NCBI RefSeq assembly: GCF_010725725.1
Contig: NZ_AP022599.1
Location: 3,658,001 to 3,722,000 of the forward strand
Origin: Mycolicibacterium pulveris
GTDB lineage: Bacteria; Actinomycetota; Actinomycetes; Mycobacteriales; Mycobacteriaceae
Length of the DNA stretch: 64,000 bases
Direction of reading: 5' to 3'
Position 1 is the first letter of the stretch, and the number at the start of each line of letters is the position of its first letter. A model generated the notes under the pieces. It worked only from the letters and a program-made list of their open reading frames with translations, was not told the origin of the DNA and did no database searches. A program made the position numbers and the translations under genes. Positions 17,766 to 24,073 of the stretch are shown here, piece by piece.

Positions 17766-17823
17766 GCGTAGAGCCGAAAAGCATTGGTACGAGGCGTGAT
17801 CGAATGAATCTTACTGCGGTCGT

Positions 17824-17846
17824 CATTTGAAAATTCGCGTGTTGTA
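17824..17846 (+). promoter_or_regulatory. Shared 23-bp promoter element, copy B
   Basis: CATTTGAAAATTCGCGTG followed by TTGTA keeps the 18+5 spacing. A TGAACT hexamer lies 17 nt after TTGTAT and could be the -10. It is in a 165-nt gene-free gap and ends 84 nt before the Rieske oxygenase ATG. Confidence 0.65.
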
Positions 17847-17930
17847 TGGCAGACGGGAATCGGGTGAACTTGAGGCGACATCGGATCCGGAACAAGAACC
17901 GGCGCCGGTGAGTGATAGGAGAACCTTTCG

Positions 17931-19256
17931 ATGACAGCCACCGCTCAACCCGGGACACAGCGCGACTACCATAGTACTGGACCGGAACTCGGGATTCGTG
18001 ACCGGTACACCTCGGCCGACTTCGCCAGGCTGGAGAACGAGAAGCTGTGGCCGCGAGTCTGGCAGGTGGCTTGCCGGATCGAAGAAGTCCAGAATCCCGG
18101 CGACTTCTGTGAGTATCAGATCGGTGATCAGTCGATCCTGATCGTGCGCACCGAGGCCGGGGAGATCAAGGCCCTGCACAACGTGTGCCAACACCGCGGC
18201 ATGCGCCTCAAAGACGGCAGGGGATCGACCCGCGAGATTCGGTGCCGGTCGCACTCCTGGTGCTGGAATCTCGATGGGTCGCTCAAGGAAGTCATCGACC
18301 CGCAGGACTTCGACCAGAACGCCATCTCGCCACAGGCCCTACGACTGCCCGAGTGCAAGGTGGAAGTGTGGGCGGGCTTCGTCTTCATCAACATGGACCA
18401 GAACGCGGCGCCACTACACGAGTTTTTGGGTCCGGTGCGGGAACGGGTGGAGCACTATGGAATTCACAAGATGGTGTGCACACGGCTGAGATCCGCGGTG
18501 GTGGACTGTAACTGGAAGCTGGGCCACGAAGCGTTCATCGAGACCTACCACGCCGTCGGTACCCATCCGCAGGCCCTACGGTACCTCGACGATACGGGGA
18601 TGATCTACGAGCAGCACGGCGATCATGGAATGCACCGCATCAAGCCGGGCAACGTTGGCCGACCCAGCGCCCGGCTTGGTGATGATGTCGGGGACCGCAA
18701 GGACATCCTGCTGGCTCTGACGGCTGACCTGGCCGAGTTTGATTACTACAACGAGGCCGATGTCGAGATGGCCAACGCGCTGCTGGACACCGCGATGGCG
18801 CTGCCCGAAGACGTCAGCATGGGTACCTTTTTTGCCGACGTTCGGCGTCAGCAAGCCAAGGCCGAAGGCATTGATCTCAGCGGCTTCGACGATTCCGAGC
18901 TGCTAGCCGGTGAACTGTGGAACATCTTCCCGAACTTCACCATTCCGTGCAACGCGGGCAACGCGCTGATCCTGCGGTTCACCCCCAACGGCCTCAACCA
19001 CGAACAGTGCATCATCGATATCTATTACATGAAGCTCTTCGCCGACGGTGCCGAGCGTCCGCCTATGGAGTTCGAGTTCTACGAAGACTGGCGTGACACC
19101 AAGGCCTGGGGCACTGTGGCGATGCAGGACTTCACGAACCTGCCGTTCTGGCAGCGCGGTGTGCACTCCCGTGGCTTCCGCGGCCCGCTGTGGGGACGGC
19201 CGGACGGCAACGTGAGCAACCTGCACCGGGCTCTGTCCGAATATCTGGCGAAGTGA
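17931..19256 (+). CDS. Rieske non-heme iron oxygenase, alpha subunit type
   Basis: This 441-residue ring-hydroxylating oxygenase has a Rieske [2Fe-2S] site C86-x-H88 ... C105-x2-H108 (CQHRG, CRSHSW) and a mononuclear iron site with His207 and His212 (EAFIETYHAVGTH). It would hydroxylate or dihydroxylate an aromatic or alicyclic substrate. No beta subunit gene is adjacent, which suggests an alpha-only homo-oligomer. The neighbouring ferredoxin (6 nt downstream) is the likely electron donor, but no reductase is encoded in the window. AGGAGAA precedes the ATG. Confidence 0.92.
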   Translation: MTATAQPGTQRDYHSTGPELGIRDRYTSADFARLENEKLWPRVWQVACRIEEVQNPGDFCEYQIGDQSILIVRTEAGEIKALHNVCQHRGMRLKDGRGSTREIRCRSHSWCWNLDGSLKEVIDPQDFDQNAISPQALRLPECKVEVWAGFVFINMDQNAAPLHEFLGPVRERVEHYGIHKMVCTRLRSAVVDCNWKLGHEAFIETYHAVGTHPQALRYLDDTGMIYEQHGDHGMHRIKPGNVGRPSARLGDDVGDRKDILLALTADLAEFDYYNEADVEMANALLDTAMALPEDVSMGTFFADVRRQQAKAEGIDLSGFDDSELLAGELWNIFPNFTIPCNAGNALILRFTPNGLNHEQCIIDIYYMKLFADGAERPPMEFEFYEDWRDTKAWGTVAMQDFTNLPFWQRGVHSRGFRGPLWGRPDGNVSNLHRALSEYLAK

Positions 19257-19262
19257 CGGTGG

Positions 19263-19613
19263 ATGGCCCGCCGCTCGGCACCGACTGAAAACCACTGCGT
19301 TCGGGTGGATCCCGTCGGTGCCGTGCTCACCATCGCCGAGGGCGAGACGATCATGGACGCGGCGGTGCGCAGCGGATACCGCTGGCCGACAATGTGTCAC
19401 GGCGACGGTACGTGCTCGATCTGCTGGGTGGAGGTGACGACGGGGGAGGAACACCTGTCCCACCCCGGTTCCCGGGAAATCGAAACGGTCGAGATGCTGT
19501 TGGCTCGCAGGGGATCGGCGGGTCGCATCCGGCTCGCCTGCCAGGCCCGGGTCAGCGGGGATGTCACGGTGCGAAAGAACGGTGTCCGTCCACTGCAGGG
19601 CGACGCACGATGA
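19263..19613 (+). CDS. Plant-type [2Fe-2S] ferredoxin
   Basis: This is a 116-residue ferredoxin with cluster ligands C45-x5-C51-x2-C54 and C93 (CHGDGTCSIC ... LAC). It probably carries electrons to the Rieske oxygenase encoded immediately upstream. The ATG lies 6 nt after that stop, and its own stop overlaps the methyltransferase start (ATGA), so the three are one translationally linked unit. Confidence 0.9.
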   Translation: MARRSAPTENHCVRVDPVGAVLTIAEGETIMDAAVRSGYRWPTMCHGDGTCSICWVEVTTGEEHLSHPGSREIETVEMLLARRGSAGRIRLACQARVSGDVTVRKNGVRPLQGDAR

Positions 19614-20494
19614 CCCAGTCCCGCGCTGATTGGGACCCCGGATCCGGTCTCGGACTGACCGCCACCGAGGCGGCCGCCGCCCGAGCCGCCGCGGCCAGAA
19701 GACAAGACCCACTGATCATCGACCCCTACGCCGAGCCATTGGTATCAGCCGTCGGCGTCGAGTTCTTCACACGGCTCGCCGCCGGAGAACTCGACGAGTC
19801 CGGCTTCGCCCTGCCAGGCATGGTGGACTGGGTCGCCACGCGGAGCAGGTTCTTCGACGACTTCCTCACCGCGAGCCAGCACGCCGGAACGACCCAGGTC
19901 GTGATCATCGGAGCGGGACTCGACTCCCGGGCCTACCGGTTGCCCTGGTCGTCCGGTGCCACGCTGTACGAGTTGGACCTCGCCGAGGTGTTGAGCTTCA
20001 AGACCCGGACGATGACCAATCTCGGCGTGCACCCTCGAGTCGACCACCGTGTCGTCGGGGTGGACCTGCGCGATGATTGGGTCACGGTTCTCCGCCACAA
20101 CGGCTTCGACGACACGGTGCCCACCGCATGGAGTGCCGAAGGGCTCATGCCCTATCTGCCGGCGACGGCCCGCCACCGGCTCCTCGACGGGATCTCGGCG
20201 CTCAGCCCCGCTGGCAGCAGGTTCGCCGCAGATACGGTGGTCGACGTCGACAAACTCAGGGAAAGGATCGCGGGATCACCCGGTACGAACGTGCGACCCG
20301 TCGAGCATCGGCTCGACACGTCCACGGCGGCAGCTGGTTCGGGACGCGAGATGGTCGCAGTTCATCTCCAGGCGCATCGATGGGCAGCGACGAGCTTCAC
20401 CGCCGCCGCGGTTTTCGCCACCTATGGAGTCCCGACTCCCACCGTGGACGTCATCACGGATATCGAATTCGTGACAGCGATTCGCAGTACCTGA
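19610..20494 (+). CDS. SAM-dependent methyltransferase, mycobacterial TIGR00027/LCM-like family
   Basis: This 294-residue class I methyltransferase belongs to the large mycobacterial family with DPYAEPLV near the N-terminus and the SAM loop IIGAGLDSRAYRLPW. WSAEGLMPYLP completes the signature. Known members methylate small acids or remain uncharacterised. It overlaps the ferredoxin stop by four bases, so it is genuinely part of the oxygenase unit. A methyltransferase is unusual for a degradative route and might make or protect a methyl ester or ether (inference). Confidence 0.88.
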   Translation: MTQSRADWDPGSGLGLTATEAAAARAAAARRQDPLIIDPYAEPLVSAVGVEFFTRLAAGELDESGFALPGMVDWVATRSRFFDDFLTASQHAGTTQVVIIGAGLDSRAYRLPWSSGATLYELDLAEVLSFKTRTMTNLGVHPRVDHRVVGVDLRDDWVTVLRHNGFDDTVPTAWSAEGLMPYLPATARHRLLDGISALSPAGSRFAADTVVDVDKLRERIAGSPGTNVRPVEHRLDTSTAAAGSGREMVAVHLQAHRWAATSFTAAAVFATYGVPTPTVDVITDIEFVTAIRST

Positions 20495-20516
20495 TCACAC
20501 CGCCGTCATCTGGAAG

Positions 20517-20539
20517 CATTTGAAATTCGGTGCGTTGTC
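20517..20539 (+). promoter_or_regulatory. Shared 23-bp promoter element, copy C
   Basis: CATTTGAAATTCGGTGCG followed by TTGTC lies in the 104-nt gap after the methyltransferase and ends 59 nt before the E1 alpha ATG. It is close to the consensus of all copies. Confidence 0.7.
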
Positions 20540-20598
20540 TCGCGTTCCGTCGGCCACGAAGGTGTACATGCGAACCACGACGTGAAGGAGACCTGGGC

Positions 20599-21573
20599 AT
20601 GGACAGCGCGACGCGACTCGACCTGTACCGGATGATGCGGTTGATCCGAACCTACGAGGAGGCGATCCTTCGCGAATACCACCTCGACAAGAAGCCAAGC
20701 TTCAACATCGCGATGGGACAGATTCCCGGCGAGATGCACCTGTCGACCGGGCAGGAACCGGTGCCGGCAGGCTTCTGCGCGCATCTGAGGCGAGAGGATG
20801 CCGTCACCGGGCCGCACCGCCCGCACGGCTGGGCGCTTGCCAAGGGCGTCGACATCGACAAGATGACCGCCGAGATATTCGGGCGCGTAGACGGTCTCGG
20901 CAAGGGCCGAGGCGGCCACATGCACCTGTTCGACCAGGAGACACACTTTTCCTGCTCGGGAATCATCGCCGAAGGGCTGCCAACCGCCCTCGGCATCGCA
21001 ATGGTCTTCAAACGGGAGGGAGCCGGACGGGTGGCGGTGGCCACCACCGGCGATGGCGCAGCGAACCAGGGTGCCTTCCACGAGTCGCTCAACCTCGCGG
21101 CCCTGTGGAACCTTCCGGTCGTCTTCGTGATCGAAGACAACGGCTGGGGGGTCTCTGTGGCCAAGAAGCAGTCGACCGCGATTGCCTCCAACGCCGACCG
21201 CGCCGTGGCCTACGGAATGCCCGGGGTCCTGGTCAAGGACAACGACGTAGAGGCCATCTATGACGCGGCCGGCGACGCGATCACCCGCGCCCGCAACGGC
21301 GGCGGACCCACCTTGATCGAAGTCGAGACGCTGCGACTGTGGGGCCACTTCGAAGGCGACGCCCAAGTGTACCGGCCTGACCTCGAAGGCGTCGCCGCAG
21401 CCGATCCCCTTCCGGCATATGAGAAACGGCTGCGCGATTCCGCTGTGCTCAGTGCCGACACGGCGGCTGAAATCGAAGCGTGGGCGGTCGAGAAAGTCGA
21501 GAGCGCAATCCGGTTCGCCAAAGGCTCGCCGGTCCCTGATCCGGCCACAGCCCGTGACTACCAGTTCGTCTAG
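20599..21573 (+). CDS. TPP-dependent 2-oxoacid/acetoin dehydrogenase-type E1, alpha subunit
   Basis: This is a 324-residue E1 alpha subunit (pyruvate/branched-chain/acetoin dehydrogenase type). The thiamine-diphosphate motif is GDG (151-153) ... N181, and the HLSTGQE and GPHRPHGWALAKG substrate-channel segments are present. With the E1 beta it would decarboxylate or cleave a 2-oxo acid or acyloin and pass the acyl group to a lipoyl arm. GAAGGAG (20584-20590) precedes the ATG. Substrate unknown. Confidence 0.9.
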   Translation: MDSATRLDLYRMMRLIRTYEEAILREYHLDKKPSFNIAMGQIPGEMHLSTGQEPVPAGFCAHLRREDAVTGPHRPHGWALAKGVDIDKMTAEIFGRVDGLGKGRGGHMHLFDQETHFSCSGIIAEGLPTALGIAMVFKREGAGRVAVATTGDGAANQGAFHESLNLAALWNLPVVFVIEDNGWGVSVAKKQSTAIASNADRAVAYGMPGVLVKDNDVEAIYDAAGDAITRARNGGGPTLIEVETLRLWGHFEGDAQVYRPDLEGVAAADPLPAYEKRLRDSAVLSADTAAEIEAWAVEKVESAIRFAKGSPVPDPATARDYQFV

Positions 21574-21594
21574 ACCCCACGCAAAGGAGCAGAC

Positions 21595-22620
21595 ATGACC
21601 ACCAGCGTACGCGCAACGCGGAAGTTGACAGTCTCCAAGGCGATGGTCGAAGCCATCTCCTCGGAGATGGAGCGCAACCCATCGGTGTTCGTAATGGGCG
21701 AGGATATCGGCCCGTTCGGTGGGGTCTTCGACCAGACTGCCGGCTTGATCGACCGGTTCGGTCCGGAGCGGGTGATCGACACGCCGATCTCGGAGACCGG
21801 CTTCATCGGTGCCGCCGTCGGTGCGGCCATCGAGGGAATGCGGCCGATCGTGGAGTTGATGTTCGTCGACTTCTTCGGTGTCTGCATGGACCAGATCTAC
21901 AACCACATGGCCAAAATTCATCTGCTTTCCGGAGGCAACATCAAGGTGCCTCTGGTGCTGATGTCGGCCGTCGGCGGCGGTTATTCGGATGGCGCACAAC
22001 ATTCGCAGTGCCTGTGGGGCACCTTCGCGCACCTGCCGGGAATGAAGGTCGTGGTACCGAGTTCGCCCGCCGACGCCAAGGGCATGATGATCGCGGCGAT
22101 CCGCGATGACAACCCGGTCGTCTACATGTTCCACAAGGGCATCATGGGGCTGTCCTGGATGGCCAAGACCAGTCGCTCCCTTGGCCCGGTCCCTCGGGAC
22201 TCCTACGAGATCGACTTGGGCAAGGCCAACGTCGTCCGGCCTGGCACCGACATCTCGATCGTCACCCTGTCGCTGTCGGTGCACCATGCCCTCGATGTCG
22301 CCGACGAACTGGCCAATGACGGGATCGACTGCGAGGTGGTGGATCTGCGCAGCCTGGTGCCGCTCGATACCGACACCGTCCTCGAGTCGGTAGCCAAGAC
22401 CGGCCGCCTGCTCGTGGTCGATGAGGACTATGAGTCATTCGGGCTCTCCGGTGAGATCATCGCCCGCGTCACCGAACGCGACCCGAAACTGTTCACGGTT
22501 CCGCCGGCCCGTGTTTGCGTCCCCGATGTGTCGTTGCCCTATGCCCGGCCACTCGAGCTGGCCGTGCTCCCCACCCCTGAGCGCATCCGCGCCGCTGTGG
22601 TCGAGATGATGAGGAAATAG
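21595..22620 (+). CDS. TPP-dependent dehydrogenase E1, beta subunit
   Basis: This 341-residue transketolase-type E1 beta subunit shows VMGEDIGPFGGVFDQT, DTPISETGFIGAAVGAA, VVPSSPADAKGMM and the C-terminal VDLRSLVPLDTDTV domain. It pairs with the alpha subunit encoded 21 nt upstream; AAAGGAG sets the start. In normal complexes an E2 acyltransferase follows. Here only a 77-residue lipoyl domain follows, seven bases downstream. Confidence 0.92.
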   Translation: MTTSVRATRKLTVSKAMVEAISSEMERNPSVFVMGEDIGPFGGVFDQTAGLIDRFGPERVIDTPISETGFIGAAVGAAIEGMRPIVELMFVDFFGVCMDQIYNHMAKIHLLSGGNIKVPLVLMSAVGGGYSDGAQHSQCLWGTFAHLPGMKVVVPSSPADAKGMMIAAIRDDNPVVYMFHKGIMGLSWMAKTSRSLGPVPRDSYEIDLGKANVVRPGTDISIVTLSLSVHHALDVADELANDGIDCEVVDLRSLVPLDTDTVLESVAKTGRLLVVDEDYESFGLSGEIIARVTERDPKLFTVPPARVCVPDVSLPYARPLELAVLPTPERIRAAVVEMMRK

Positions 22621-22627
22621 AGAATCC

Positions 22628-22861
22628 ATGACAGACGTATTGTTCCCCCCGATGTCGGAGAATGACCCGGACGCCGAGGGGGTGGTGTCCACCTGGTTCG
22701 TCGCCGACGGGGACGAAGTCATCGAGGGTGACCTGATCGCAGAAGTGGCCGTAGACAAGGCCGACATGGAAATCGTTGCCCCCCAGTCAGGCACGATCAC
22801 GCTGCTGGTCGCCGAAGACCAGGGTGTGCAACAGGCCAGCCCGATCGCCAGGATCTCCTAG
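22628..22861 (+). CDS. Free-standing lipoyl-domain protein
   Basis: This 77-residue protein is a complete single lipoyl/biotinyl domain with the acceptor Lys44 in AVDKADMEI, and nothing else: no E3-binding domain and no acyltransferase. The adjacent E1 genes and lipoyl synthase make lipoylation much likelier than biotinylation. It would act as a mobile acyl/reductant carrier like GcvH, or donate to an E2 core encoded elsewhere. It appears intact rather than truncated, because its stop is followed after 8 nt by the lipA start. Confidence 0.88.
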   Translation: MTDVLFPPMSENDPDAEGVVSTWFVADGDEVIEGDLIAEVAVDKADMEIVAPQSGTITLLVAEDQGVQQASPIARIS

Positions 22862-22869
22862 CCGGGGCC

Positions 22870-23808
22870 GTGGCCGTCACCCCGGGCGGACGCCGGTTGT
22901 TGCGGTTGGAGGTGCGCAACGCACACACCCCGATCGAGGACAAACCGCCGTGGATCAGAATCCGGGCCCACATGGGACCGGAGTACACCGAGCTGCGCGA
23001 ACTGGTGCGCCGCGAAAACCTGCATACCGTGTGCCAGGAAGCGGGCTGCCCTAACATCTTCGAATGCTGGGAGGACCGGGAGGCGACGTTTCTGATCGGC
23101 GGCAATCAATGCAGTCGGCGCTGCGACTTCTGCCAGATCGACACGGGCAGACCGGCGCCGCTCGATCGCGACGAACCGCGCCGGGTGGCCGAGAGCGTGC
23201 AGGCGATGGGTCTGCGGTATGCAACGGTCACCGGCGTCGCGCGCGATGATCTGCCCGATGGCGGCGCGTGGCTCTACGCCCAGACTGTCCGCGAGATCAA
23301 GACGCTGAACCCCGCCACCGGTGTGGAGTTGCTCATCCCTGACTTCAACGCCGAGGCAGCCTTACTCGATGAGGTATTTCGGACGCGACCAGAAGTGCTG
23401 GCACACAACCTGGAAACGGTTCCGCGGATCTTCAAGCGGATCCGGCCGGCGTTCGGCTACCGGCGCAGCCTCGACGTCCTTGCAGCCGCCCGCGACGCCG
23501 GGTTGGTCACCAAATCGAACCTCATCCTCGGACTCGGGGAAGCCACCGGTGAGGTTCACCAGGCTTTGCGGGACCTGCGAGGAACGGGATGTGACATCGT
23601 CACCATCACCCAGTACCTGCGACCGTCACCGCGGCATCATCCGGTCGACCGCTGGGTACACCCGGACGAGTTCGCCGACTTCGCCACCTATGCTGAGGGT
23701 CTCGGATTCGCTGGTGTGCTAGCCGGACCGCTCGTGCGGTCGTCCTACCGCGCCGGCCGACTGTACGCTCGGGCGGTGCAACTGCGTGAGGAAAACTCAA
23801 CAGGCTAG
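22870..23808 (+). CDS. lipA: Lipoyl synthase (radical SAM), cluster-encoded copy
   Basis: This 312-residue lipoyl synthase inserts two sulfurs into a protein-bound octanoyl chain. The auxiliary cluster ligands are C55, C60 and C66 ([12 protein letters not shown]) and the radical-SAM ligands are C81, C85 and C88 (CSRRCDFC). The C-terminal RSSYRAG serine motif is present. GTG at 22870 lies 8 nt after the lipoyl protein stop. No octanoyltransferase (LipB) or lipoate ligase is nearby. A second lipA beyond the housekeeping copy would be expected to serve the neighbouring carrier (inference). Confidence 0.94.
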   Translation: MAVTPGGRRLLRLEVRNAHTPIEDKPPWIRIRAHMGPEYTELRELVRRENLHTVCQEAGCPNIFECWEDREATFLIGGNQCSRRCDFCQIDTGRPAPLDRDEPRRVAESVQAMGLRYATVTGVARDDLPDGGAWLYAQTVREIKTLNPATGVELLIPDFNAEAALLDEVFRTRPEVLAHNLETVPRIFKRIRPAFGYRRSLDVLAAARDAGLVTKSNLILGLGEATGEVHQALRDLRGTGCDIVTITQYLRPSPRHHPVDRWVHPDEFADFATYAEGLGFAGVLAGPLVRSSYRAGRLYARAVQLREENSTG

Positions 23809-23997
23809 CCTCGATTTCTTCGGACCGCACCATCCATCTGGTTATGGGCGGTCACCAGGCGGCGTTCGGGTCGACGATCACCCAGCTGCCCACCCCGGGT
23901 AGCGGCAATTCCAGGTTTTGCCAAGTAGGACAAATACTTCCGTGCATTACAGACCCATGTCACGGGCCAATTCATGGCATGTCGACTATCGTCCGCG

Positions 23998-24061
23998 ACA
24001 CCACCTTCTGTACCAGAGCTACGGGTTCGGGCCCCCGCAGTTCCGGTACAGAAGGTGGTGT
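23998..24061. repeat. Perfect 17-bp inverted repeat between convergent genes
   Basis: ACACCACCTTCTGTACC (23998-24014) and its exact complement (24045-24061) are separated by 30 nt. The element sits 190 nt after lipA and 13 nt after the stop of the minus-strand PGRS gene, so it could terminate both units. There is no U-tract. The rest of the 265-nt gap shows only an AAGTA-N7-TACTT dyad (23923-23939) and no recognisable gene. Confidence 0.6.
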
Positions 24062-24073
24062 GGACGACGTTGG

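Noticed and set aside
20506..22287. Minus-strand open frame of about 590 codons opposite the E1 genes
   Set aside because: It is a shadow of the E1 alpha/beta coding sequence. No family features and no ribosome site.
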